In this document: positions 26,377 through 34,307 of the stretch, in pieces
Numbering within the stretch: position 1 is the stretch's first letter
Layout: the number at the start of each line of letters is the position of its first letter
Assembly (NCBI RefSeq): GCF_965227505.1
Contig: NZ_OZ245757.1
Location: forward strand, 4,092,001-4,156,000
Length of the DNA stretch: 64,000 nt
Source of the DNA: Pelagibius sp965227505
Lineage (GTDB): Bacteria; Pseudomonadota; Alphaproteobacteria; Kiloniellales; Kiloniellaceae
Reading direction: 5' to 3'
Notes under the pieces: model-generated
Seen by the model: only the letters and a program-made list of their open reading frames with translations
What the model was told of the DNA's origin: nothing
Databases searched by the model: none
Translations under genes and position numbers: made by a program

Positions 26377-27519
26377 ATGGTTATCAAGACCGAGAAGATT
26401 GCCGATTACGAGCTCGGTCTCCTGTACCGGGACCGGGCCTTCCAGAAGGTGCTGGAGCCGGGCGTCTACCGGATGCTGCGGGGCCAGGGCCAGATCGAGG
26501 TCGTGAAGCTCGACCTGCGGGCGCCGCTGGTCAAGGCGCCGGAACTGCAGGCGCTCTACCTGACCCACCCGCAGGTGGTTCAGACCTACTTCCTGGTCGC
26601 CGACATGGGCGACGGGGAGCTGGGGGTGGTCTACGCCAACGGCAAGCTGGCCGGGCTGGTGGCGCCGCGCAGCGTCGCCTTCTACGGCAAGCTGTTGCGG
26701 CCGGTGAGCCTGGAGGTGATCGACGCCGCCACGGAGATCGCTCTGCCCGAGCGGCTGGTTGCGCCCCTGGCGCGGCTGGCGGCCCAGGACCTGGTTTCCA
26801 AGAGCCTGGTGGCGATTGCCGAGGTGGTCTCCGACCACGTGGGTCTGCTCTACGTCGACGGCGTGCTGCAGTCCCGGCTGACCCCCGGCCGCTACGCCTT
26901 CGTGAAGGCTCTGCGGAACATTCAGGTGGTGACCTTCGATCTGCGGCTGCAGACCCTGGAGGTGACCGGCCAGGAGGTTCTGACCAAGGACCGGATCGGC
27001 CTGCGGGCCAACATCACCGCCGTCTACCGGGTCGCAGACCCGCTGAAGGCGGTGGCGCTGACCGCGGACCTGAAGGACTTCCTCTACAAAGAGCTTCAGT
27101 TCGCGTTGCGGCAGGTGGTGGGCACGCGGACGCTTGAGGAGCTGCTCGGCGACAAGCTGGGCATCAACCAGGCGATCGCAAACCTGCTGCTGCCCAAGCT
27201 GGGCGAGGCGGGGCTGGAGGTCTCCTCCGTCGGTGTGAAGGACGTCATCCTGCCGGGCGATGTCCGGGAGCTGATGAACCGGGTCATCGAGGCGGAGAAG
27301 ACCGCCCAGGCCAACGTCATCAAGCGGCGGGAGGAGACCGCGGCCACGCGGTCCCTGCTCAACACCGCGAAGCTGATGGAGGACAACCCCATCCTCCTGC
27401 GGCTGAAGGAGCTCGAGGCGCTTGAGAAGGTGTCCGAGAAGGTCGGCAACGTCGTCGTCGGAAACGGCATGGACGGCGTGCTGGAGGATCTGGTGCGGAT
27501 CCGGCCGCGCAAGGCCTGA
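26377..27519 (+). CDS. slipin (SPFH/stomatin-like) without membrane anchor
   Basis: 380 aa. The SPFH core runs from about 185 to 300 (LEVTGQEVLTKDRIGLRANI, ELQFALRQVVGTRTLEELLG, then GLEVSSVGVKDVILPGDVRE). A helical, coiled-coil-prone tail follows (VIEAEKTAQANVIKRREETA). The usual N-terminal membrane hairpin of stomatins is absent. Instead the first 180 residues hold three related beta-rich units (near 11, 81 and 153: YELGLLYRDRAFQ, ELGVVYANGKLAG, DHVGLLYVDGVLQ). Some bacterial slipins are linked, as I recall, to RNA-repair (RtcR-type) neighbourhoods. Here the gene is preceded by two tRNA-like RNAs. ATG 26377 has AAGGAG at 6 nt. Confidence 0.88.
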   Translation: MVIKTEKIADYELGLLYRDRAFQKVLEPGVYRMLRGQGQIEVVKLDLRAPLVKAPELQALYLTHPQVVQTYFLVADMGDGELGVVYANGKLAGLVAPRSVAFYGKLLRPVSLEVIDAATEIALPERLVAPLARLAAQDLVSKSLVAIAEVVSDHVGLLYVDGVLQSRLTPGRYAFVKALRNIQVVTFDLRLQTLEVTGQEVLTKDRIGLRANITAVYRVADPLKAVALTADLKDFLYKELQFALRQVVGTRTLEELLGDKLGINQAIANLLLPKLGEAGLEVSSVGVKDVILPGDVRELMNRVIEAEKTAQANVIKRREETAATRSLLNTAKLMEDNPILLRLKELEALEKVSEKVGNVVVGNGMDGVLEDLVRIRPRKA

Positions 27520-27537
27520 CGGGTAGACCCCGGACGG

Positions 27538-28872
27538 TTAGGCGCGTCGGCTCCCCACCGGGTTGCCGGCGGGGCCGGGGTCAGGAAAGGGCCCCGGCCC
27601 CCTGCTCTTTCCGGTCCTGCCGGGCTTGTCCCGAGGGGGGCGGCCGGCGGACCTGCCTTGGGGCCGGGCCCGCAGCGGATCGCCGGCGTTGCGGTTCGCT
27701 TTTTTCACCGCACCGGCGGCGTCCAGCAACGCGGTGGCGATGAAGTCCAGGTCCGCCTGTCCCAGCCGCGCCGGCAGGCGGACGTCGCAGGCCCGCATCA
27801 GCATGGCGCGGGTCTGCTCCAGGTTCTTCTGCGGACCGATGAACTGCCAGTTCCAGAACGCCCGGGCGTTGTCCTCCGACAGCCCGAAAACCTGAACCGG
27901 AACGCCCTTCTCGTTGGCGCTACGCTGGAAGGCCTTCACCTCTTCGTCGGAGTCGAAGCCGCGGAGATTGAACTGGATTGAATCCGGCGCCCGCAACTCC
28001 TGTTCGAGCGGTGGCGGCACCTCCAGCCAGGGCGAGGCGTTCAGCAGGGCGGCGACATAGTCGTGGTTGGCCCGGCCGTCGCGCACCCGCCGCGGCACCT
28101 CCTCGATCTGCGGGCGCACCACCGCCGCGGAGAGGTTGTTCATGCGCATGTTGTAGAGCGGCAGCTTGTTCTGCCAGAAGCGGCAGCGGTCGTGGACGAT
28201 GGGATGCTGCTTCCAGTTATGCTCGTAGGCTCCGGACATGATCACCGCCCGGGCGATGATGTTCGGGTCCTCGGTGATCAGCATGCCGCCTTCGCCGCCG
28301 TTCATCATCTTGAAGGACTGGAAGGAGAAACAGCCGATGCGTCCGATGGTGCCGATCCTGCGGCCCGACCAGAGGGTACCGAGGGAATGCGCCGCGTCTT
28401 CGATCACCGGGATGCCGCGCGCCTCGCAGAGCGCCATGATCGCGTCCATGTCGGAGGTGTGGCCGCGCATGTGGCTGATGATCACCGCCTTGATGCCCTC
28501 TGCCAGCTTTGCCTCGAAGTCGGCGACATCGATGCGATAGTTCGCTGTCACGTCGACCAGCACCGCGCGGCAGCCCGCATGAACGACGGCCGAGGGAACG
28601 GCGGAAAAGGTAAAGGCCGGGATTGCGACCTTGTCGCCTGCCTCCAGGCCCAGCGCCTTCAGCGACAGAAAGAGAGCGGAGGAGCAGGAGTTCACGGCCA
28701 GCGCAAAGGAAGCGCCCATGAAGGCAGCGAAGGCGCTCTCCAGTTCGGCAACGGGCGAGCCTGTCGCCACGCGGTAGCGGAACAGATCTCCCTTGGCCAG
28801 CAGGGCGTCGATCTCGGCGCGCGCCGACTCCGGGATCGGTTCGGCCTCATAGACATCGGTTTTGGGAGGCAT
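27538..28872 (-). CDS. DegT/DnrJ/EryC1/StrS-family PLP aminotransferase
   Basis: 444 aa. Fold-type I PLP enzyme: FALAVNSCSSALFLSLKALG (cofactor phosphate region), VIEDAAHSLGTLWSGRRIG, and the Schiff-base Lys in CFSFQSFKMMNGGEGGML. The family aminates (or dehydrates) nucleotide-linked keto sugars and some cyclitols. The last ~45 residues are a Pro/Arg/Gly-rich tail lying over a 10-bp GC hairpin, so the native C-terminus may once have been shorter. RBS AGAGGGA precedes the ATG. Downstream of the ATP-grasp gene on the same strand, it probably works in the same sugar or glycoconjugate pathway (inference). It converges with slipin, 18 bp apart. Confidence 0.87.
   Translation of the reverse strand: MPPKTDVYEAEPIPESARAEIDALLAKGDLFRYRVATGSPVAELESAFAAFMGASFALAVNSCSSALFLSLKALGLEAGDKVAIPAFTFSAVPSAVVHAGCRAVLVDVTANYRIDVADFEAKLAEGIKAVIISHMRGHTSDMDAIMALCEARGIPVIEDAAHSLGTLWSGRRIGTIGRIGCFSFQSFKMMNGGEGGMLITEDPNIIARAVIMSGAYEHNWKQHPIVHDRCRFWQNKLPLYNMRMNNLSAAVVRPQIEEVPRRVRDGRANHDYVAALLNASPWLEVPPPLEQELRAPDSIQFNLRGFDSDEEVKAFQRSANEKGVPVQVFGLSEDNARAFWNWQFIGPQKNLEQTRAMLMRACDVRLPARLGQADLDFIATALLDAAGAVKKANRNAGDPLRARPQGRSAGRPPRDKPGRTGKSRGPGPFPDPGPAGNPVGSRRA
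27571..27601. terminator. strong GC hairpin between convergent slipin and DegT genes
   Basis: GGGGCCGGGG (27571-27580) / CCCCGGCCCC (27592-27601), a 10-bp stem with an 11-nt loop, inside the 3' end of the DegT gene and 51 bp past the slipin stop. There is no clear T-run, so its role as a terminator is uncertain. Confidence 0.45.
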
Positions 28873-28889
28873 TATCGCATTCCCTCTCT

Positions 28890-28952
28890 ATGCAGGACCC
28901 CCGGGCACCAGAACTCCGGGCACCAGAACTCCGGGCACCAGACCTCCGGGCC
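28890..28952. repeat. 15-bp tandem repeat between ATP-grasp and DegT genes
   Basis: Three to four copies of CCGGGCACCAGAACT, the last diverged, just upstream of the DegT ribosome binding site in the 133-bp gap between the two genes. Confidence 0.8.
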
Positions 28953-29005
28953 TGCACCCCCCGAGGGGCATCGCGCCGCCGCGCCGGCTGGACGCGGCCG
29001 CGCCC

Positions 29006-30250
29006 TCAGAGCTTTGCGTAACCACTGTCGCGGAAGAAGGTGCGCACCTCGTCGGTCAGAAAGCCCACGCCGCTGGCCAGCTGCGGCAGGTCGAAACCGC
29101 CGCCGGTGTTGATCTCGATCAGAACCGGTCCGTCCTGGGTGATGGCGATGTCCATCGACTGATAGCGCACGGGCGTGAAGATCGGCGCGCAGGCATGGGC
29201 CATGCCGAGCACGCGGTCCCAGTACGGCAGGGTTTCACCGACCAGGGGCGTCTCGGTCTGCGGATGCAGCGTGTGGTCCGTCGTGCCGAGCGGGTCCTTG
29301 GTCCGGGCGGTGACGATGCGGCCGCTCCCGGGGTCGAGATTGCAGGCGACGTTGCCGGGGCGCCAGAAGCTGTCCGCGATCATGCCCTGCCCGGGCAGCT
29401 TCAGGACCGCGAAGGGGATCCTGATGCCGTCCCTGTCCAGCAGGATGCAGACGCGCACCGTGGCGAGGCCGTCGGTATAGCGGTCGAAGAAGCTGTGGTT
29501 GCGCTGCAGGGGTTGCAGCAGATAGGGCGTTGCGCCGATCCACTGCTCCATGCAGGTCTCGTAGCCAAGTCGCCCCTGTCCTCGGAGGACCATACCATCC
29601 GCATCGGCCTCTTCGACCAGGAAGGCGCCGAAGCTGCAGATGCCCCGGTTCTCCTTGCCGAACAGCGGCACTGCGTCCTGCGATGTCATGAAATCGCGCA
29701 GCGCTGCGGCGGTCGAGATCTTGTGCGTGTTGGGATAGGTCCGCTCGGACGTGTCGATCACCGCCAGCGTCTCGGGGATCCGGACCTGCGATTGCGCAAG
29801 GATGTGGGAGCAGAGCCACTTGTCTTCGGTGGTCGCCTGCCAGGTCATGTCGCAGCAGGCGCGGGTGATGGGCCAGTGCAGGGTGTTGGTGATGAACCGC
29901 GCCTGGTCCTCCGGGCTGTGGCGGCTGCGGTCGTAAACGCCGTACTGTACGTATTCCGGCAGGGTCATCTTGCCGGGGCCGCGATGCAGGCGATAGAACT
30001 CCCGCACCAGTTCGAGCGGGCCACGGCCACTCTGCTTCTGTGCATGGCGCAGATAGTCGGCAATGCCCGCCTTGGCGTTCTTGTAGTCGGCCTCGTCGCG
30101 GCCGACCGCGTGGCTTACCTGGGCCTGAAGCGCCCTGGCGTCGGCCTTCGGGGGCCCGCTTCTCGGGTCCGTCTGCTCGACCGTCTGTCCGACCGGGTGA
30201 TCGGGCGTCTCTGGTAAAGTCTTGGAAGCGTTTCCTGCCGCGATGCTCAT
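29006..30250 (-). CDS. sugar-transfer-associated ATP-grasp protein
   Basis: 414 aa. After a variable ~60 residues comes the ATP-grasp fold of the sugar-transfer-associated type. Recognisable pieces are VPLFGKENRGICSFGAFLVE, YLLQPLQRNHSFFDRYTDGL, and the metal-binding end MDIAITQDGPVLIEINTGGG. Family members lie in capsule, lipopolysaccharide and related loci and are thought to form an amide or ester bond using ATP; the exact reaction is generally unknown. Start 30250 is preceded by GGAGGG. It forms a likely operon with the DegT aminotransferase. No membrane segment. Confidence 0.85.
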   Translation of the reverse strand: MSIAAGNASKTLPETPDHPVGQTVEQTDPRSGPPKADARALQAQVSHAVGRDEADYKNAKAGIADYLRHAQKQSGRGPLELVREFYRLHRGPGKMTLPEYVQYGVYDRSRHSPEDQARFITNTLHWPITRACCDMTWQATTEDKWLCSHILAQSQVRIPETLAVIDTSERTYPNTHKISTAAALRDFMTSQDAVPLFGKENRGICSFGAFLVEEADADGMVLRGQGRLGYETCMEQWIGATPYLLQPLQRNHSFFDRYTDGLATVRVCILLDRDGIRIPFAVLKLPGQGMIADSFWRPGNVACNLDPGSGRIVTARTKDPLGTTDHTLHPQTETPLVGETLPYWDRVLGMAHACAPIFTPVRYQSMDIAITQDGPVLIEINTGGGFDLPQLASGVGFLTDEVRTFFRDSGYAKL

Positions 30251-30475
30251 CCCACTGCCCTCCGGACCCGCCGTGGGACCCCGCGGAGTCGTCAGCCGGT
30301 CAGCTCGGCGGTTTAGGCGGTTTCCCGCCGATCAGCTTCGCGCCATTCGACTTAACATTGCGTAAATGGCGAACTCCCGGCTGGGCAGTCGCGCCCCTGG
30401 AGCCGGCAGCACGGCGGGCCGGGGCACTGCCCGGCCCGACCGCGTGCTTGAGGATAGCTCGGCGCGAGGCCGCGC

Positions 30476-31183
30476 TTACGCCCAGGTCGTCCAGAAGATG
30501 CCGGCGAAGATGACCGGCACCAGGGCGAGGGCCATCACGATGAGGGCCGGGTAGCCGAAGACCGCGACGGCCGCGGCCGCCAGGATGAAGACATTGAGCG
30601 CAAGGAACAGCTTGGCGCTTTCGCGGCCCTTCACCGCGTCCTCGATCAGCCAGCCTACCAGCGGGACGGCGTAGACCAGTTTCAGGCCGTGTCCGCCCAG
30701 CCGGGCGAGGGCGGAGGGCCGGGCCGGTGCCGCGTCGGCCGGCGCGCCCTGCGGCTTGCTCTGCGGCTTGCAGAGGGCGCGGTCGGCGGCGCGCGCCTTT
30801 TCGCCCCTTTGGATGGCGAAGAAGATCGCCGCGCCGGTGATGAGCGGCAGCGGCATCAGCGCGTTCACCTCGCCCTGCAAAAAGAGATAGGGCTGGCTCA
30901 GCAGACCCAGCGCCAGGGCCGCCCAGGGCAGCAGGGCGACGAGGCCGCGCACGGGGCGGAAGTCCGGCCGGTCGTACTGGTCGCCGCCGCCGATGGAATT
31001 GGCGAGAAAGCCCAGGTTGGCGAAGAAGAACCACAGCACCAGCGGCATGGAGGTGGCCAGCATGGCGCTCACCAGCGGCACGTCCAGGCCGTGCTTGGGC
31101 CCGGGAAAGAGGCCCCAGAAGGCAAGCCAGATGGCGAAGGGCAGCAGCATGAAGCCGCCCACGGCATAGGGAAGGTAACGCAC
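30476..31183 (-). CDS. multi-spanning membrane protein, unknown function
   Basis: 235 aa, GTG start. Six or seven hydrophobic segments, for example near 4-24 (VGGFMLLPFAIWLAFWGLF), 38-60, 80-100, 104-123 and 190-235. A hydrophilic loop rich in Lys/Ala/Pro (about 125-155) lies between them. No recognised family. A 17-bp palindrome (31232-31248) similar to the desaturase operator sits 48 bp upstream, so it may belong to the same TetR regulon. It is divergent from prpE. Confidence 0.65.
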   Translation of the reverse strand: MRYLPYAVGGFMLLPFAIWLAFWGLFPGPKHGLDVPLVSAMLATSMPLVLWFFFANLGFLANSIGGGDQYDRPDFRPVRGLVALLPWAALALGLLSQPYLFLQGEVNALMPLPLITGAAIFFAIQRGEKARAADRALCKPQSKPQGAPADAAPARPSALARLGGHGLKLVYAVPLVGWLIEDAVKGRESAKLFLALNVFILAAAAVAVFGYPALIVMALALVPVIFAGIFWTTWA

Positions 31184-31231
31184 GGTAAAGGGTCCTTTTT
31201 TGGCTCGAAGGGTTCGGTTTCTGCGGCATAT

Positions 31232-31248
31232 CTGAGTTATTCACTCAG
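31232..31248. promoter_or_regulatory. palindromic operator between the membrane protein and prpE
   Basis: CTGAGTTATTCACTCAG: 6-bp inverted arms around a 5-nt centre. Read on the other strand it contains TGAGTGA, the half-site of the desaturase operator at 22916-22935. It lies 48 bp before the membrane-protein start and about 180 bp before prpE. Confidence 0.55.
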
Positions 31249-31429
31249 GATTAGGATTGCGACCGAAACCGGGGGGCCGGGGCGTTTTGTCGCACTGCGG
31301 CATGGGCGGGCGCCGCTTGCCGGGCGGCTTTCGTTTCCGTCGTCAGCCGCCTATGCTTGGCTTCCAGGAAGGGGGCCTAAGACAAGCTGGGCAAGGCTGG
31401 CATCGGGGCATTCAGGGAGCGGAAGCATC

Positions 31430-33334
31430 ATGGGGCGTTTCGACGAGGTTTATCGGGCGGCGGCGGCCGACCCGGAAGGTTTTTGGGCCGCGGCGGCGGC
31501 GGAGATCGACTGGACGAAAACCTGGGACCGGGTGCTGGACGACAGCGACCCGCCCTATTACCGCTGGTTCCCGGGCGGCGAGCTGAACACCTGCCACAAC
31601 GCCGTCGACCGCCACGTCGAAAACGGCCGCGGCGAGCAGGCGGCCATCATCTACGACAGTCCGGTCACCGACACGATCCGCAGCATCACTTACGCCGAGC
31701 TGCAGGACCAGGTGGCGCGGCTGGCCGGCGCGCTGGCGGCGCGCGGTGTCGCCAAGGGCGACCGGGTGATCGTCTACATGCCCATGGTGCCCGAGGCCGC
31801 CGTCGCCATGCTGGCCTGCGCGCGCCTGGGCGCCGTTCACTCCGTGGTCTTCGGGGGCTTCGCCGCCAACGAACTGGCGACCCGCATCGACGACGCAGCG
31901 CCCAAGGCGATCCTCTCCGCCTCCTGCGGGATCGAGGTCAACCGGGTGATCGAGTACAAGCCGCTGCTGGATGCCGCCATCGACATGGCCGCCCACAAGC
32001 CGGACGCCTGCCTCATTCTGCAGCGCCCGCAGGCCACTGCCGCGCTCACCACGGGGCGCGACGAGGACTGGGAAGAGGCCGTGGCGGCGGCGCAGCCGCA
32101 CGCTTGCGTGCCGGTCGCCGCCACCGATCCGCTCTACATCCTCTATACCTCCGGCACCACCGGCCAGCCCAAGGGCATCGTGCGCGACAACGGCGGCCAT
32201 GCGGTGGCGCTGAAGTGGACGATGAAGAACCTCTACAACATCGACCCCGGCGAGGTGTACTGGTCGGCTTCCGACGTCGGCTGGGTGGTGGGCCACTCGT
32301 ACATTGTCTATGGCCCGCTGCTGCACGGCGCCACCACCATCTTCTACGAGGGCAAGCCGGTGGGCACGCCCGACCCCGGCGCCTTCTGGCGCGTGATCAG
32401 CCAGCATAAGGCAGTCAGCCTCTTCACCGCGCCGACGGCCTTCCGCGCCATCCGCCAGCAGGACCCGGAGGGCGATCACATCGGCAAGTATGATCTCGGC
32501 CACTTCCGCGCCCTCTTCCTCGCCGGCGAGCGCTGCGACCCCGACACCCTTGCCTGGGCGGAAGAGAAGCTGCAGGTGCCGGTGATCGATCACTGGTGGC
32601 AGACCGAGACCGGCTGGGCCATCGCTGCCAACTGCCTGGGCATCGAACTGCTGCCGGTGAAGGCGGGCTCGCCGACACGGCCGATGCCGGGCTGGGACCT
32701 GAAGGTGCTGGACTCCGAAGGGCACGAGGTGCCGCCGGGCACCATCGGCGCGCTGGCCGGCAAGCTGCCGATGCCGCCGGGCACCTTTCCGACGCTGTGG
32801 AATGCCAAGGAGCGCTACACCAAGTCCTACCTCGCCAACTTTCCCGGCTACTACGAGACCGGCGATGCCGGCATCATCGACGAGGAGGGTTACGTCCACG
32901 TCATGGCGCGCACCGACGACATCATCAATGTTGCCGGCCACCGCCTTTCGACCGGCGCGATGGAGGAGGTGCTGGCCGCCCACCCGGACGTTGCCGAGTG
33001 CGCCGTCATCGGCGTTGCCGACAGCCTGAAGGGCCAGCTTCCGGTCGGCTTCGTGGTGCTGAAGGCCGGGGCCGGCGACGGCGCGGTGACCGACGAGGTG
33101 GTGCAGATGGTGCGCGATCGCATCGGCCCGGTGGCGGCCTTCAAGAGCGCCGCGGTGGTCAAGCGCCTGCCGAAGACCCGCTCCGGCAAGATCCTGCGCG
33201 CCACCATGCGCAAGATCGCCGACGGCGAGGACTTCAAGACACCGGCCACCATCGACGATCCGGTGATCCTCGACGAAATCCGCGAATCGCTGGCCGGCAT
33301 CGGGTTTCCGAAGGCCGGGGGCGGTTTGAAGTGA
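31430..33334 (+). CDS. prpE: propionyl-CoA synthetase
   Basis: 634 aa, the normal PrpE length. AMP-forming ligase that converts propionate to propionyl-CoA. Motifs are ILYTSGTTGQPKGIVRDNGG, YWSASDVGWVVGHSYIVYGP and DHWWQTETGWAIAANCLGIE. The C-terminal acetylatable Lys is in KTRSGKILRATMRK. The N-terminal ACAS domain (YYRWFPGGELNTCHNAVDRH) supports the acetyl/propionyl-CoA synthetase group. Acetate or other short acids could also be used. A candidate fatty-acid-type operator lies upstream, and a ScfR-type short-chain-fatty-acid regulator is encoded at 51.4 kb. Confidence 0.92.
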   Translation: MGRFDEVYRAAAADPEGFWAAAAAEIDWTKTWDRVLDDSDPPYYRWFPGGELNTCHNAVDRHVENGRGEQAAIIYDSPVTDTIRSITYAELQDQVARLAGALAARGVAKGDRVIVYMPMVPEAAVAMLACARLGAVHSVVFGGFAANELATRIDDAAPKAILSASCGIEVNRVIEYKPLLDAAIDMAAHKPDACLILQRPQATAALTTGRDEDWEEAVAAAQPHACVPVAATDPLYILYTSGTTGQPKGIVRDNGGHAVALKWTMKNLYNIDPGEVYWSASDVGWVVGHSYIVYGPLLHGATTIFYEGKPVGTPDPGAFWRVISQHKAVSLFTAPTAFRAIRQQDPEGDHIGKYDLGHFRALFLAGERCDPDTLAWAEEKLQVPVIDHWWQTETGWAIAANCLGIELLPVKAGSPTRPMPGWDLKVLDSEGHEVPPGTIGALAGKLPMPPGTFPTLWNAKERYTKSYLANFPGYYETGDAGIIDEEGYVHVMARTDDIINVAGHRLSTGAMEEVLAAHPDVAECAVIGVADSLKGQLPVGFVVLKAGAGDGAVTDEVVQMVRDRIGPVAAFKSAAVVKRLPKTRSGKILRATMRKIADGEDFKTPATIDDPVILDEIRESLAGIGFPKAGGGLK

Positions 33335-33356
33335 GGGGTTAGGAAGAAGCGGTCGG

Positions 33357-33457
33357 CTCATCCTTTGAGACATACAATCTGTCCTTCTCAGGATGAGGTC
33401 ACTGTTTAAGCCTCACCCTGAGGAGCGATCCGCGGGATCGCGTCTCGAAGGGCGAGG
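33357..33457. repeat. dispersed palindromic repeat (alphaproteobacterial type)
   Basis: Two adjoining inverted repeats: CTCATCCT (33357-33364) / AGGATGAG (33390-33397), and CCTCACCCT (33411-33419) / AGGGCGAGG (33449-33457) enclosing GCGATCC-GCG-GGATCGC. The second half is the familiar CCTCACCCTGAGGAGC...GGGCGAGG element scattered between genes in many alphaproteobacterial genomes. It fills the gap between prpE and the SDR gene. Confidence 0.8.
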
Positions 33458-33500
33458 CGGGCCGTCTCAGGCAAAGACAATCAGGGGAAAGAGAACAGCG

Positions 33501-34292
33501 ATGCGGGTGAAGGATCAGGTGGTCGTGGTGACCGGTGCGGCCGGGGGTATCGGGCTGGGCTGCGCCAAGCGCTTTGCGGCCGAGGGCGCCAGGGTGGTGG
33601 TTTCCGACGTCGACCGCGACCAGGGCGAAGCCGCGGCGGAAGCGCTGCAGGCCGAGGGGGCGGAGGCGGTCTTCGTCGCCTGCGACGTCGGCGACAGGGC
33701 GGCGGTGGAGGCGCTGGTGGACTCGGCGGTTGCCGCCTTCGGGCGCCTCGACTGCATGGTGGCCAATGCCGGCATCGTCAAGGCCGGCGACTTCCTGGAC
33801 TTCACCGAGGAAGACTTCGACGCCGTCATCCGCGTCAACCTGAAGGGCGTTTTCCTCTGCGGCCAGGCCGCGGCACGCCGCATGGTGGCGCAGAACGCGC
33901 GCCCCGACGGCAGCAGGGGCACCATCATCAACATGTCGTCGATCAACGCGGTGGTGGCGATCCCCAGCATCACGCCCTACTGCGTCGCCAAGGGCGGCGT
34001 GAACCAGCTCACCAAGGTGATGGCCCTGGCACTGGCGGACAAGGGTGTGCGCGTGAACGCCGTCGGCCCCGGCTCCATCAACACGCCCATGGTGAGCGCG
34101 GTCAACGATGATCCGGAGGCCTGGAAGCGCCTGATGTCGCGCACCCCCATGGGCCGCCTGGGCGAGCCGGAGGAGATGGGCAATGTCGCCGTCTTCCTGG
34201 CTTCGTCCGATTCCAGCTACATCACCGGCCAGACCCTCTACGCCGACGGCGGCCGCCTCGGCCTCAACTACACGGTGCCGGTAGCGGACTAG
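33501..34292 (+). CDS. short-chain dehydrogenase/reductase (SDR)
   Basis: 263 aa, classical SDR. Cofactor motif VTGAAGGIGLGCAKRFA (TGxxxGxG), Asp at the end of strand 2 (VVSDVDRDQGE, NAD preference), NAG motif ANAGIVKAG, and catalytic tetrad Ser in NMSSINAV with Y-x-x-x-K in PYCVAKGGVNQL. The C-terminus SSYITGQTLYADGGRLGLNY is typical of 3-oxoacyl-ACP-reductase-like SDRs. The substrate is unknown. The ATG at 33501 has GGGGAAAGAG upstream. The stop codon sits in a short duplication shared with the convergent peroxidase gene. Confidence 0.9.
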   Translation: MRVKDQVVVVTGAAGGIGLGCAKRFAAEGARVVVSDVDRDQGEAAAEALQAEGAEAVFVACDVGDRAAVEALVDSAVAAFGRLDCMVANAGIVKAGDFLDFTEEDFDAVIRVNLKGVFLCGQAAARRMVAQNARPDGSRGTIINMSSINAVVAIPSITPYCVAKGGVNQLTKVMALALADKGVRVNAVGPGSINTPMVSAVNDDPEAWKRLMSRTPMGRLGEPEEMGNVAVFLASSDSSYITGQTLYADGGRLGLNYTVPVAD

Positions 34293-34307
34293 GCGGCCCG
34301 TCGCCGA

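Noticed and set aside
26018..26506. 162-codon frame in the slipin leader
   Set aside because: Runs into the slipin gene in another frame, has no ribosome binding site, and is Arg/Pro-rich as expected of a GC-rich non-coding leader.
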